The notes: generated by a model from the letters alone, not told the origin. DNA of 64,000 nt from Nemophila menziesii (GCA_029959085.1 JARWIR010000035.1:2261501-2325500), one strand, 5' to 3'. Numbered from the stretch's first letter, positions 1 to 13,028 are shown. Translations and numbers: made by a program.

Positions 1-889
1 TTTACAAATGAAAATGCGGGATTTACCGACGAGACGCGTCGCCCCTAAACATCCAGAATGTTGTAGTGTACTAGACTAGATTGATTAGTTGTAATATCGT
101 TACATTATCTCATTCGTAAGATAAAACAAGGGAAGACACTTTAGTTGTATGATTGCTACATTGATGGCTCAATATTAAGTTACAGTTAGGAATGAAAGTT
201 CATTGGTTATTAAACCTCTATTGTTTAAAATATTTTAACTTAATCGTAAAATAAGTATTTTGTCGAGGAATACTAAGACTAATATCCTATTTATAACTTT
301 TTTTTTGCATTAATGTCTAGAAAATATAGTATGTGTGTTAATTAAGTGGTGGAATAGAAATTTTAAGATTTTTGTTTCATCTCTACCCGTTTTTCTACAT
401 CTTTAATAAATTAAACTGTTTTTAATTTATAGAATTGTCACTTACATTGTGTAATGTCATTTGCATGAAGTAAGTAAGTTATAAATTATTTTATAATTAT
501 AATCATTTGTTTGGGTAAATTTTTCTTCAACTAAAAAATATAAAACCAACTTAGTCATAATTCTTTTTGTTACATAAGATTGTCACTTTTGACTCGGAGT
601 CATTGACTCGGTCCGAACCTACGCCACTAGATTGGAAGACTAAGACCCTAGCTAATGAGCTAATCTCAACTAGTTAATGATAATTTTTTTCTACACCAAA
701 CATAAAAAAAGTAAATAGATAATTTCATCTAGAAATATTTCTTTAAACCCATACTTTTTATAGACAATTCCTTAATTAAATTATATTAAACAATTAGATA
801 CACCATGGATTTTTACAACTAAGATCAAGTCAAATTAAAATAATGTTTCCTTCATGCAAGGGGTGCAGCTTCGTATCGAAAACAATACT
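1..889. other. AT-rich DNA, no gene seen
   Basis: I see no coding, RNA or clear repeat structure here apart from a short GC-richer patch in the first 60 bases. The B-type repeat begins at about 890. Confidence 0.5.
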
Positions 890-2790
890 TCATGAGTTCC
901 GAAACTGAAAGTCAGTATTTATTTTTGTTTTAAATTAATGTTTTTTTAGTTTAGACCATGTAACGCGTTATAGAAGAGTGGTCTATTACAGAGGATAGAA
1001 TTTCAACAATCGAGATTATGTTCTACAACATCATTTTTATCTTTACAAGTTTTTCTTTTTATCATTATAGTTACCGGAGGATTCCCAAATTTACTCTCCA
1101 TTTAAGTTGATAAGATAAATAATCTCATCCCATTATGTTCATTTTTATATGAGTTTGAATTTTATTTTTTTTACTAATTGAAGTTGTTAAATGGTCCTTA
1201 AAGTTTCACCATAGCTGCAAAACCTACACATTGTAAAATTTATTGAAACCAGATAGTTGGTACAATACGTTACTTAAAGGTTTACAAGTATTATCAATGA
1301 TTTTGAAAATATTTTGAATTGCATAATTAAACAAAAAAAAGAACTATAGAGAATTTGTATATATGAGACATCTGATTTATTATTGTTTTAGACTCTTAGT
1401 TGATTTTATGATAGGGTTTAATTGGTTTACTTTCATGTTTCAGCCCAGGTTTAAAGATACAGATGGAAAAATTCACTTGAGCAAACAACAAGGTCAAAAA
1501 GAAGGAAAATTCTTGCATCCAATATGGATGATTCTACACCAATTATATTCATACACATACCCCATGTTTTATACTTACAAAAGTAACTAATTTATTAATC
1601 TAATGACATGTGTTATATGATAATAATCATTGACTTGCGATATAAATATTAATATATTAGACCATCCAATATTGAAATCTTAACCCAAAAAGATGAGTCC
1701 AAAAAACAAAAAACTACTAAAACAAGCCTATAATTAGACCTCCATAATAAACAAAGCCTTCTTTTCCATACAAGCTCTTCTTTACACCATAACTTTAACC
1801 TTCCTTCCCTGATAGCTATAACCAAATTCTCACCATAACCTTTAAAGAGACTAAAATGAATTTCAATATATTAGATTTGTTACCGTTTTCTTTCCACCAT
1901 GGTGTATATAGCTGAGGAAGTTGAAATGAAAATGAAGGAAAAAAAATGAAAATCGACTTCAATTTGCAATTGGTAAATTCATCAGATTTTTTTTATGTTT
2001 GATGCAATTTATTCATTTCATTTATTTTACATTGTGATTAATTTATTTTTAAAAAAAATTAAAAAGAATAGTATGCTGATTGGTCTCATTAAATTTGTGT
2101 ATAGAGATTATGAATTCTAAATTTTAATATTTGATGATATTTATAAAAATAAGATATGTATTATACAAACTTATCTATCTTTTGATTATTAATTTATTTT
2201 ATGTATAGTAAAATAACCAAAATGATAGATGGTCATGTCATTTCATCATTTATATAATGTGCTCTGAATCAAGTAAATATAGTAACATACATATAAAACT
2301 TTAAAATTTGTTTGAACATATTTACAATAAATTTATTATGAATTAATAAGATCTTACCTTTAAAGCCATTTCTAGTGTATTTTCATTTTCTCTCAAATAT
2401 ATGATGTGATTATTTTTTACTTGGGGACATATGAACAATTATGCAAAAAATTTGATAGATAATCTTGTAGAAGGTAAACTCCATCAATAATTAAAAAGAT
2501 CAGGTAGGAGTGGTTAAGAATATGGTTAGTTGAGCATCTTACAAATAATAAGGGTTTAAGATATAAACATCTGTATATATTATTTGGTTTAACAATATTG
2601 TTTACCTAAAGAGTGAATTATCTGAGTATATGAGTATAATAAAATTATGAATATAAGGGGGTTTCTAAATCTTGTCTTAGTAATTGAAACAGTTTAACTT
2701 TGTTATATTTATATTTATTTTATTTTAAGCATAACTTTAAATTTGTCATTATCCTCGTTTTGATGGCCTGTCCTTCCTCAGGATATTTTA
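890..2790 (+). repeat. B-type repeat module, copy 1
   Basis: This is a degenerate copy of a roughly 2 kb dispersed module that recurs at about 9.04-17.0, 31.3-33.0 and 39.0-40.9 kb in the same orientation, and inverted at about 23.9-24.2, 40.9-41.6 and 58.9-60.2 kb. The order of shared landmarks is the same in each: a GTAGACCATG-like stretch, a 'TTCCCAAATT..ACTC' stretch, a run ending in ACACATTGTAA, an AAGCCTATAATTAG block followed by a 'TACACCATAACTTT' block, then 'GATGGTCATGTCATTTCATC' and 'GATCTTACCTTTAAAGCC'. The module has no coding capacity. It behaves like LTR or 3' non-coding retroelement sequence. Edges are approximate. Confidence 0.7.
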
Positions 2791-3371
2791 AACGTCCATG
2801 ATTCACAGTGATGAAGACGAGCTTGAGAATACAAAAATAATTCGAAGCCACAATAGTCAAGATATACCTTCCCATCACCACCATCATCAGTTATCAATCT
2901 TTTCCATATTCAGGAACTTCATGAACAAGTCGAAAGCATCCTTCTCACTACTCCTACTGATTTTGATGTTTTATTTGGAACATTTTCCATATGTACAACC
3001 TTATAAGTTTTTTGTAAGTTTTTTTTTCCAAACAATTAAAGTTGGGAAGTATTTTGGAGTAATAGAATGTGATTTGTTAGCCGAATTAAATGAAGAAGTC
3101 AAACTTTCGTTAAAATGTGTCTCGAAATTGAGTACCAAGGCTACATAATTGGAAAATACTTCATCACCAACTATACAAGCTAGCAATGCTTATTGAAGTT
3201 GCTTTTATCAGTTGTCAATGAAGGAGATCTGATTTGAATGATTTAATAACAAGAAAGGGAACAAATATGGATTAGAGAGGATGAGAATAGAAAGAATAGG
3301 AAGAGAAACTCGATTAACTCTTTTAAACTTGTTGGTTGAAATTTACTGCGTAATTTGATTAAAATAGCTTC
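2791..3371 (+). repeat. Transition between B module and LINE insertion
   Basis: The segment holds a short piece (about 2820-2880) similar to sequence inside the A module at about 5050-5105. It ends with a stretch (about 3305-3371) that aligns with 22440-22515, just before the LINE insertion point. A 116-codon open frame with a histidine run (2798-3148) resembles nothing I know and is probably chance. Confidence 0.4.
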
Positions 3372-4209
3372 AAAGGACTATATACGCGTAATTACCTAAT
3401 ATTAAGTTAATCCCAGGAAATATAATTAAAGTGTGAAGTGAGAGTGATACACAAGGTTTTTCCTTTCAATATCTCTTAATTTATTTCTGAGAAAAGAGAT
3501 AGGGTTGATTGGTACAAGGTAGTGTGGGGAAATGGTGTATTCCACGTTGCTCCTTTATATCTTGGTTAGCTATTCAAAATAGGCTAGGCACAAAAACTAG
3601 AATGCTTGAATGGGGACTGCAAATTAATCCTGTGTTTGTTTTGCTCTAACTGCACAAAAGATATTGACCACTTATTACCTGGATGCTCCTTCTCATATAG
3701 AATCCTTAAAAAATTTCTTATCAAATGTAGGATTCAGAGTTCAGCTTGTGAGTTAAATGGATTGTTTCAGACTTGTGTTACCCTTCTGAAGAACATCTTC
3801 AAATTGTAAGTCTGCTTTTAACAGTTTACATATATGTAATCTGGAGTGAAAGAAATTGTAGAGATCATGGTGGGGCATTTTCAAGTGAAGAACATATATG
3901 CGCCACGATTTCTACATATGTTGTTATGCAATTGAAGAGGAATAATGTGAGAAGAAGTTGACTAAGAATTTGTTGGATCAAATTAAATATTAAGGTTGAC
4001 TTTTTGAAAGAAAAGAAATTTATTATTTTATTTATAAGCCCATGTAATAGTTAAATGTAGTTTTGGCATATTTAGAATGTATTTGTATTGTGGGTCGAGT
4101 CTTAGTTTTCTTTCTTTGTTATAAGGCCTAGAAAGTTGTTAAGTAAAAGGATGTTGATCTATTTTAATAAAATTTTGATTTGCAGATAAAAAAAGGACTA
4201 TATACACGT
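3372..4209 (+). mobile_element. 5'-truncated LINE (L1 type) with target-site duplication
   Basis: About 800 bp of LINE 3' end (3390-4191) lie between near-identical 18 bp direct repeats at 3372-3389 and 4192-4209 (one mismatch, G to A). This is the target-site duplication expected from target-primed reverse transcription. The insert ends in an A-rich tail (GATAAAAAAAGG) and contains the C-terminal part of a LINE ORF2. A paralogous copy of the same region at about 22498-22535 lacks the insert and reads straight across the junction, which confirms the ends. Another A copy at 34.19 kb carries the same LINE tail, so the LINE inserted before that block was duplicated. Confidence 0.85.
3510..3961 (+). 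pseudogene. LINE ORF2 C-terminal zinc-binding region, broken
   Basis: Translation gives the conserved tail of plant L1-type reverse transcriptase ORF2. It begins with WYKVVW, continues through a 'AIQNRLGTKTRMLEWG' segment and a C-x2-C...H-type cluster (CSNCTKDIDHLLPGCSFS), and ends with the 'VIWSERNCRDHGG' segment. These match the zf-RVT region that lies after the polymerase domain. The frame shifts once near 3790, between the first and last segments. The reverse transcriptase and endonuclease domains are absent because of 5' truncation. It is certainly non-functional. Confidence 0.8.
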
Positions 4210-5616
4210 CATAGTTTGTATTTTGTAATTCAAATCTATTATGTTCACACTAAGAATCTGTAAAGGAATACTTTTTCTTTTAAACTAAGTGAACCAAAGG
4301 AAAAAAATGTGGCAAAAAATATTTGAAGTATTTTTAAGGGGTATATACGCACTTTAAGGGGTTTTTTCAGAAACACACTCATGGTGCTTCACCTAAAAGT
4401 TTCTTTAAGGGATCTAAAAGCATATTAAATGTTTTTTCAAGATGCGCATATGTGGTGATTCTTTTATTAGTAATTATCCTAAGACGCAATCGAAAATATA
4501 ATTAACAAACCTTGCTATTCATGGATTCCTGCTCTTAAATTCCTTTATGACAAGACTGTTATCTTCAGGAGTGGATTGATTTAAATTCTTAACATGATTA
4601 GTAAGAGGGAATTAATGTATAAGGTAGTGGATATTCTATCATAAAATTTCCCTTTAGGGATTTAACCTTACACTAGTCTTATTTTGGTTTTCGATTAGTG
4701 AGTTTCTATATTTGCTAATCGAAGTTTACACAACTTTCCAGTCCATACAACCCCTACACTAACACTAATTACTCTTTTCTGGAACCAAAAATGTCAAAAA
4801 TTAAAATGGTTTATGTACAAGGTCAAACATGGTCATCTCAACTCTATAGATCCAATCTCCCATTAAAAACTAGTGCATAGAGTTTAATATTACGATAAAT
4901 GAGCAAAAAAGAAACAACGATAAGAAACATTTAAGACTGTCATTAGTATAAAGGTGTTGGGCAGAAAACTGTGAAGGTGTTAGTGATAAAAAGATGAAAC
5001 TTGCGATAATAAGATTCATGAGTAAAGTCAAGACCAGAAATGTTATCACGCTGAGAATAAGAGAACATTCCGAAGCCACAACAGTAAAAAAAATACCTTC
5101 CCATCATGACTAGGATCAAATTTATATTTATACTCAGTGTATCTCATGACATACTTTCCATTGTGACTAAGATTAATAGTCAATACATAGCTTCACAAAT
5201 TTCTAAAGTGCATGATCCAATTGTCAATTTTTTTTGTTATAATGCATTAAATCCTATAAAAAGTACATCTTTAGGTACCTTAACCTAGTTAGAAACAATT
5301 TTGTATAAATACGTATGTCTTTCAACCCAAGTCCCTGTCAGTCTTCTGCATTCATAGCTTATCCCATGCCAACTAATATATTTACTAGCCTCTTCTAACA
5401 CTCTTGGAAAATAATTTTATACAATGAGGTAAATATTGTTATACACATGTATCAATAGTTTCATGGTATACATATACATAGTATAGGTGGGAATAATACT
5501 TAGTACATATTGTGATAACATAATCCTTCCTACAATGGTTAGAGTTTGCGCTTTTTATTGTGGTGGAATCTAATTAAGATTATTAGTGATATTCCTAATG
5601 AATCCCTTTGGGGATG

Positions 5617-6140
5617 TCATGGGCCTATAATGCTAGCCGGATACATTCCCATGTTATACTCAAGAATATCCATTATTGTCTGATAAAAGGCCTTTTTTCC
5701 CTCGTAAACATTCTTAGATAAATAGATGATATACTTTTTGGCACTTATTTTTTGACTCGTTTCATTGGAAAATATCTGCATATTCTTTTTTATTATCTTA
5801 ATTTGGGCCTCGGAGGCCTCTACAAATAATGTCATAAAGTATGAGATATTGAGGTCCTACGCCTATGGAGGCAAATAGACTTATGTATACCCTTCTCACA
5901 CAATTCCTATGTAAAAAGCGAAATACAGTTCATGTAAAATAAAAATATATAGCTATCAATAGTATTATCGTGGCGAATTTCCATGAATGAAGTCCATGTC
6001 TCCCTATTCAACAAAACCTGCATCGTGTTAGAGGGAATGGCAATATAATAAGAGACACCCGGGAAGGGGAAATTAAAACTTCCTTCTTGTGTCATATATG
6101 AACTCCCAACGAAGTTCGTTATTCGTTTAAGTGAGATCAA
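5617..6140 (-). pseudogene. Conserved minus-strand reading frame remnant in module A, unknown
   Basis: Two neighbouring minus-strand frames (6140-5907 and 5835-5617) have counterparts in the second A copy at 36214-35873. Shared peptide landmarks include SSYMT, EGSFNFPF, GVSYYIAIPSNTMQ and WTSFM. The frames are interrupted at different places in the two copies, so the intact ancestral protein was longer. I do not recognise the family. It could derive from a transposon or from an old viral insertion. Conservation of amino-acid runs between copies is the only evidence that it was coding. Confidence 0.35.
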
Positions 6141-7479
6141 TCATAATTTATATAGATCCCTATGCTCCGATGATATTTCATATTTGATGGTCCACCTCCT
6201 GCATCAACACAATGTTATATATGGTGTATAGACCAGGGATGAAGCTATTTTTGTAAGTTCCTATACGTTCATATAATAGGGTCCAAAATGTATTCATCAC
6301 AATTTATGGATCCATTGTTTTCATATGAGAAGTATAAGTGTTAATTATGTTGGACGGTAATATCCTTCATGAAATGTTTTAGCAACCAAAATCGGTTCGA
6401 CCCACGCCAATTGAAAGAAGACTATCAACATAAAATCAGAATCGTGTGTTTTATTTGTATTTGACTAACGGACTGACTCCGAAGTCTCTTCATCTTTCAA
6501 ACTAGACACAAGGAACTTGGATTTTTTTCTCTCCAATAAATGGCATATGGGGAAACGCTTAATCACATACATAAGGAGTTTGGGTTGAGTATAGTGTAGA
6601 AAAATAATCATGAAGACGTGTTTGTAAATTAAATTCATCATCGAACAATCGTTTGTTTAACGTCCATGAACCTTGAAGAATGATACTCTTTTTCATCTTA
6701 ATCCTTGAAAGATAATAGAGACATGTATTTTGGTCTCCCGAATTGATACACTCAGACTTTGATTGCTGAAACTAGTGTCTCTCTATTTGTGAAAATATTT
6801 TCTATAAGAGAGACATCGTTTTGATTATATATCTCGGTCTAACACATGCTTAATTGTCGTATTTGAGTAATTTTCATTTTATCAAGTTTTTGGTGTCTGT
6901 GTGTTGTTTGGTCTATATAAAGGAGATTTTGTGCAGAATAAGATGAAACAGTACAAAAGGCAAATATACATGGATAATTCCCTAGATGATTAGGAAAATT
7001 CCAAGGACAACCCAAAGATAACCCAAGGGATATCATATTCTAATTAATCCATCTCAGTAAGAGACCATTTTCGTAAGAAGAGACTCAATGAAATCCATTC
7101 CACATGTTCATACACTTTTAGAAATATCCACACTGGAGAGAGTGCTTGTTTGTTAAATGATACGTCTCATGAGAAAGTAAGATATTACAATATATTGATC
7201 TACCGATTGAGGTTCATGTACACAAATACGCAAAATAGATATCTATCTCTATACAAAGGGCTTTACAATGACCTTATATATGAAATTATCGAAACGAATG
7301 TGTCTCAATTGACCAATATTTTTTGGGCTATCAACTACATAAACAAGGTAATTAAAGTGAGATTAATAGAGATCGTGTTTCAATTATTCATCATTAGATC
7401 AGTTAAAACCCTCAATACGTTAAATTTTATCATTTTCTAATATTTTTGGAAGAAATATCCAATGAAGCCACATGGGCCC

Positions 7480-7650
7480 GAGGTTTAATCAGCATTTATT
7501 TCCCACACAACTTCTCTAACAATGTACATAGCCATTGGTTTCATAATATCAAAATTCATATCACCATTAACCACTCCGTGAACTTTATAAATGACACGCA
7601 AAATATCACGAGTGCCTATATATTGGAAAACATTAGATAAGTAGTTCGTG
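7480..7650 (-). pseudogene. Second minus-strand coding-like remnant in module A, unknown
   Basis: The minus strand encodes an uninterrupted run containing RVIYKVHG, VNGD and MYIVREVVW. The second copy at about 37560-37730 keeps the same segments with conservative changes. Both copies end at a stop followed by the same downstream peptide. It probably belongs to the same vanished gene or genes as the 5.6-6.1 kb remnant. The function is unknown. Confidence 0.3.
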
Positions 7651-9040
7651 ATGTCATACCTAGTTTTATTATAATTTTCTAATCAATGCCAATCATATGA
7701 TTCCAGTCATAAAATATTAATTTTAATCCTTTGAGTCGTAGTGGATGTATGAAAATACTTTGTATTTCGGTTTCCAAGAATTATATTTTTATTCTTTCCT
7801 CTCAGAGCTCAAGACGACCCTTCCTTGAGCCAATACTTCTTTAGTGATTTAGTATAAAAGTTATACTTATCATTGTTAACATAGGAGTAAGAAATATTAG
7901 ATAGATTACTTGTCTTTTCAATATGAAATATATTATTTAACATCTTTTTTTTAACACTCTGTAATAGCATTAGTCAAGGGAAAACGTTTCAGGTGAAACC
8001 TCTAATTACCTTTTTCAAGAGCATTTTTACAACCAATGTAAATTTCAACACCAATAGAATAACAAGACATTCTAGATATAAAGGTTCTGTCATAGAAAGA
8101 ACATATTATCGTTTATATACAAAATAGTACGATACAAGACCAACAAAGAATAATCAATATCTACTGTTGGAAGGAGAATTGTCTAGGATTTGGAAAGCAT
8201 AATAAATTATAAAAAAAGAATAAACCATTGTTAAACACTTTCTAAAATAGGTTATACACACTTCTTCCATTTTACCAAGAAAAACTGTACCCTTTAAATT
8301 GAATATCAGACAAAGACAATTCATCAATAAAATTATTAAAAATGTTCAAATTTTACCTGAGTCTCAACCCTTTCCTTTTGTTGGATGGTAAACTTAAGAA
8401 GCTAAAGTATCCATTAATATGCCATGGAATGTATAGGAAGATTTACACAACCCAATATAATTTAAGATATCATCTTTCTCACCATTGATAGGGGCCCATA
8501 AACAAAGAAAATAAAGAGCAACCCTACAGTAGCAATAACACTATTGGAATGGATGATGTTTTTAGAACTAGATAACCTATTTATTTACCATTATCTTTAA
8601 TATTGAGAGATAAACCACTTATTTTCCCATGAAGATCCACATAGGCCATCAATGACATATTAAAAAGTTTAGCAAAGCTTTCCAAATAATTTTTTCTTAG
8701 TTTAAAAAATTAATTGTGTATATATGTATGGTGGCGCAAGCTATCACCCAACATGCATGCTTTTAAGAATGGTGTATCGAATTGGAAAACCACAAGGTAG
8801 TATTTCTCCCTTTTAAAACAATAAGGGGGAATATGGATTTTCCTATTAATTGGAATATTTGCTTCTTCAGCTCTCTCAAGCATAATTTCAAATTCATGTC
8901 CTTACAAATACTAAAACAATTTATTCCAATGTATATCACTATCAAAAGACTCACACCACTCTCTATATTAAGTTTTCAATTCTTTTATGGGAAAACAAGT
9001 CATACAACTCAAGTATTCGACAAAAAAAGTATTTTGTTAA

Positions 9041-10337
9041 ACATTATAATAGAAAATGGATTTTTGTCTTTTTGTTGTTTAAGGTCATTCTATGGGAACA
9101 ACTATAGCTACTGGAGTTATTTTAGCATCGTTGGGAGATTTATGTATTTGACTTATTTTGATACATCATGACTTTTTTTTTTGCTTATTCAATTCTTTTT
9201 CGAAAACACATATTCAATATTATCATTTGTAGACTTAATGTGATTGTTTCTACTGTAGACCATTTACACGTACTAGTCGAGAGTTCATATCCAACGTATG
9301 GACTTTAAATAGTCGAGATTATATTTTAAAACATGATTTTGTATTTAGCATTTTTTATTACCCTCATCATTGGTACCAACGAATTCCCAAATTTACTCAT
9401 CATTTTAGTTGATAAGGTAAATCATCTAATCCCATGATGTTTCTATTTATCTAAGTTTGAGTTTTTTTTTATGTTGAAATATTAAGTGCTATGTCGAATA
9501 TAATAGATCTTCACATTTCTAATTTCCTGCTAGACTTTTTGACTATTATTAAATAAAGTTTCTAAATGTTTCTTAAAGTTTTAGTGTAGTTGCAAAACTT
9601 ATATATTGTAATATTTATTGGAATATGCTAAATGCTACCACATATTACTTAATGCATATAAATTAACAATGATATTTAAAGTTTTATAATAGAAAAAAGA
9701 ATAAACATATAGAATTGGTACATATGGCCCGCCCGTTTTTCAAACATTTATCCCATTGTATTATAGGTTTTTATTCGTTTACTAAGATTTGGCCCAAATT
9801 TAGAGATATAGATGGTCAACATTTGAGCAAGTAGGGTCCCAAAGCAAAGAAAAACAAGCCCATAATTAGGCCATCCACAATATACAAACTCTTCATTTTG
9901 AAACGTCCGTATTCTCTACACCATAACTTTGTCATTTCTTCCCTTACTACTATAGACAAATTCTCACCTCAACTTCTATATAAACTAATTCTCACTACAA
10001 CTTCTAAATAAACTGTTACTTCAATATTTTCTATTTTTGTTATTGTCTTTGTTCAACCATGAAGGATATAGCAGAAGAGGAAGATAAAAAAAAACGAAAA
10101 ACAATACTAAAAAATCGACTTCATTTTGCAAAATGTAAATTACTTTGACAATTTTTTCATATTTAAAACAATTTATTCATCTAATTTATTTTTATAATTA
10201 CAATTAAAAGAAATTTAAAGAAAAAAATATGTTGATTGGTGTTATTCAATTTGTATTTATAAATTAGGAATTAAAATTTAAAATTTTTGATAATAAAATT
10301 GATTTGTATTGTCTAAAGTTATGAATATATATATATA
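9041..10337 (+). repeat. B-type repeat module, copy 2, left part
   Basis: This copy starts before a short stretch (about 9138-9172) that matches the last codons of the Athila polyprotein at 31338-31378, and continues through the standard B landmarks. It stops at an (AT)n run at 10337, where the Helitron begins, and resumes at 16313. Reading across the Helitron reconstitutes the arrangement seen uninterrupted in the B copies at 32.2 and 40.25 kb. Confidence 0.75.
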
Positions 10338-10956
10338 TCTATATTATATTTCGAAATTTTTCCTACGGTCCGGATTTACCCAAAACATAAGTGGTGGCGA
10401 GGATCGATTGACAAGATTGATTCTGACCTCACTCATTATTAATACTCAAATAAAATTTTAAAAAAATCAAAACATACCATTAATATTACCTATAATCCGT
10501 TACATTTGTTTTTTATTTTCCTCCATTTTCCTAAAAAAACTCATAAAATCCTCTTTTATCTCCTAAACCTTCTCTAAACGCATTTTCAAGAATTAAAACT
10601 CATCTCTTCACCACGCACTTCTTTGTTTTCGTATGGATCTTCTCTTGGTTGCTTGAACATAACCGGTAATATTGGAACGAGAAACAAAAAGAAGCCTCTT
10701 CACACTCACCTTCCCACCGCCGCCACTGTGAAATCATTCTCCATTATCAACTGGTTTGGCTATCAATAATCGAAGAACCCAAATTAAGATAAGAAAACCC
10801 AGAATCTTATATAATTATTTTAATTTTAATTTTTTTAAATTTTATTCAATTTTTTTTTTCAATTACATCTAATATACACAATCGCAGAGTTTTAAGGTTT
10901 ATTATTTAAATGGTGTTTTAATTGAGTGTAATTATTAATTGTTTGTAAATTTGTAG

Positions 10957-11317
10957 TGGTGAATTTGTGGTGGTGAATAAGCATCTTCTTCATGATTTAA
11001 CTGAGATGGATTTATGGACTCCTACTTTAAAGAATCAGATTACACATGAAAATGGTTCTGCACATAACATTTTTTAAATTCTTGAGGATCTTAAAGCTGT
11101 TTACAAGTGAGTTTTATTTATAAATGAGTTATTTTAATCGGTGAATGGTAATGTAATATGTTAAATCAGGACTGTATGGGATATAAAGCAGCGATACTTT
11201 GGTTGATATGGCGATGGATCGTGGATGTTATATTGATCAGAGTTAAAGCCTTAATATACGCATAGATCAACCTAATCTTGGAAAACTTACTTCTCTTCAT
11301 TTTCATGCTTGGTCAGG
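10957..11317 (+). pseudogene. RNR1: Ribonucleotide reductase large-subunit fragment (two exons)
   Basis: Exon-like segments at 10957-11106 and 11170-11317 are separated by a 63 bp intron with GT and AG ends. The first encodes VVNKHLLHDLTEM and LWTPTLKN; the second encodes TVWDIKQ, DMAMDRGCYIDQS and GKLTSLHFHAWS. These runs match the R1 (alpha) chain of ribonucleoside-diphosphate reductase, which makes deoxyribonucleotides. Only an internal slice of the enzyme of roughly 800 residues is present. It contains an in-frame stop (near 11078) and a one-base insertion near 11190, so it cannot be functional. Preserved splice sites show the capture was of genomic DNA. It sits near the 5' end of Helitron 1, in the same orientation as the two other captured pieces. 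Confidence 0.85.
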
Positions 11318-12020
11318 GTATGTATTTTATAATTATTTAAGTATAATTTTAATCGTGTTGTTTACTATATTTGTATACGAATCCTATAATGCCCATTTTA
11401 TCTCTTGACACTCACCTTCCTACAAGATTAAATTATTTTTAACCTAATATCACTTTTACAATTTTTATTTTTCAGGATTATCTGATTTTTGTATAATCAC
11501 AGTTGTTTGTTATATTCTAATGTCCATTTTATGACCGTTGCAAGCCTTTTACCCACCATAAACAACCCCGGCTTGGCTACGCCATCAACAACTGAAGAAC
11601 CCAAATTAAAGAAAAAACATAATTTTTACCAATTTAATTTAATCTAATCTCATCATTTTTACTATTATTATGATTGTTGGAGGCCTTTTACCAAGAGTTT
11701 TTCTGTATGAAAACTAATGCACGGAAAATAACTTATATTGATGTGCCCTCTAAAGAAGACAAAGACAGAGAGAATATATAAATAGAGAATCCGATCTGAT
11801 TTTGGCTGAAATTCTACTTCTTTTAGAGGGAAACAAGGAAAGTTTAAAACTTTATGTACTTATAGATCTCATTTCATTTGTTTTGGTATAAAGTTCTCAT
11901 TTTTAGTCAAGAGTGTTAGAAAATACCACCCACCCAACTTTTGTAACAAGGTTCTTTAGAAAGTGAAACACAAATTTCAGAGATTTTGTGTGTTAATGGT
12001 GTGAAAGTGGAGAATATATA

Positions 12021-12490
12021 ATGGAAGCTAAACCAGAAGCTAAGATGGAGAATGAATTTGATTCAAAGCTAATATTAGACAATGCAGATTCAAAATCAAA
12101 TGTGATTTCAAATGTACAAAGTTCAAAAAGCATTCAGCTTAGAGCACCCCAGGAGAATTTCACAATTCAAGATTTTGATATGGGGAAGATGTATGGTGTT
12201 GGCTTATATTACAAGGTCCATTTTACCCTTTCCTAATTCTGTTTTTCCTTTAATATTAAAAGGTAGTATATGTAAACAACAAATTTCTGTAACAGGTTGT
12301 TAGAGCAAAGAAGAAAGACACATGAAATGTATATGCTTTAAAATCATGGACAAAAAATTCATCACAAAGGAAAATAAAACTAATAAAACTGCTTATGTGA
12401 ACTTGAATGTATAACAATTAGATCATCCTGGTGTAGTGAAGCTTTTTTTCACCTTTCAAGACACGAATTCACTACGTATGTGCCACGTGT
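12021..12490 (+). pseudogene. PDK1: PDK1 protein kinase fragment (first exons)
   Basis: An ATG at 12021 opens about 65 codons ending [20 protein letters not shown], the start of 3-phosphoinositide-dependent protein kinase 1 and its kinase domain. An 80 bp intron with GT and AG ends (12216-12295) leads to a second exon encoding VVRAKKKDT, YALKIMDKKFITKEN and LDHPGVVKLFFTFQDT. That segment includes the ATP-binding lysine of the ALKIMDKK motif. The glycine loop is altered (GVGLYYK, where plants usually have GVGSYSK). The second exon has in-frame stops near 12327 and 12412 and a small duplication of NKT. The catalytic loop and the PH domain are missing. About 300 bp of apparent 5' leader was carried along. 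PDK1 normally activates AGC kinases. Confidence 0.87.
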
Positions 12491-13028
12491 TTCCTTTATT
12501 TACCAAGCGTTTTTTGATATGACGGCATTTGGCTATAAATTGCAATTTGGGCCATGAAGTGTTTCAAATGTTTACTGATCTTTTTTTTGATGTAGCAAGA
12601 GTCTGATATGTCATTTGTTCCAACTTTTGTCAAAACCAGGAAATGGGGCAGAAGAAGGCCATTTATTCTGCTAAGCTTGCTGACATTTATAATGTTAGGA
12701 CCATTTATCTGTGACTTTTCATCTTTTTTCTATATTGTGTCAGTCTGGATGAATAGACAATCAGCTACAAGATCAAAGGAAAGATAGATGATACCATTAA
12801 TTACTAATCACTTATTCATCTTCTCAAATAATCCTGTTTTCAATAAAGGATGTTTGTACACTAATGCAAATGAAAAATCATAATTTCAAGAGAAAAAAAA
12901 TTTAGTATAGAAACCTATTTCTTGATTTTTTTCTGTTACTTCTATTTTTTTTATTTTGTTGTTGAATTACTTCAGATTGTTATTAGAAGATAATTTGGTT
13001 ATGCACTATATTAATATCTTTTGAGTAA
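12491..13028 (+). other. Helitron interior between PDK1 and Alfin-like fragments
   Basis: Possibly further decayed PDK1 intron or exon sequence. One open stretch around 12600-12690 looks exon-like but I cannot assign it. Nothing else is recognised. Confidence 0.3.

Larger units (their letters stand above)
4192..9040 (+). repeat. A-type repeat module, copy 1
   Basis: This block is colinear with 34265-39040 at a nearly constant offset of about 30,074 bases, for example 6140 with 36214 and 7150 with 37224. The two copies differ at roughly one base in ten by eye. Its first 1 kb also matches 22515-23460. No plus-strand gene is convincing. Several short minus-strand frames keep recognisable sequence in both copies, so the module once carried coding sequence. 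It is flanked by B modules on both sides, which suggests B is a terminal or long-terminal-repeat-like part and A the internal part of one large element. Confidence 0.75.

Noticed and set aside
2798..3148. 116-codon frame with a histidine run
   Set aside because: It lies across repeat sequence, resembles no known protein, and part of it duplicates non-coding A-module DNA.
4870..5079. Minus-strand hydrophobic frame of 69 codons
   Set aside because: Two other copies carry stops and shifts in the same frame, and conservation is at the nucleotide level only.
7150..7640. Plus-strand frames of 96 and 64 codons in module A
   Set aside because: Their counterparts in the second copy are broken. Where coding-like conservation exists it is on the opposite strand.
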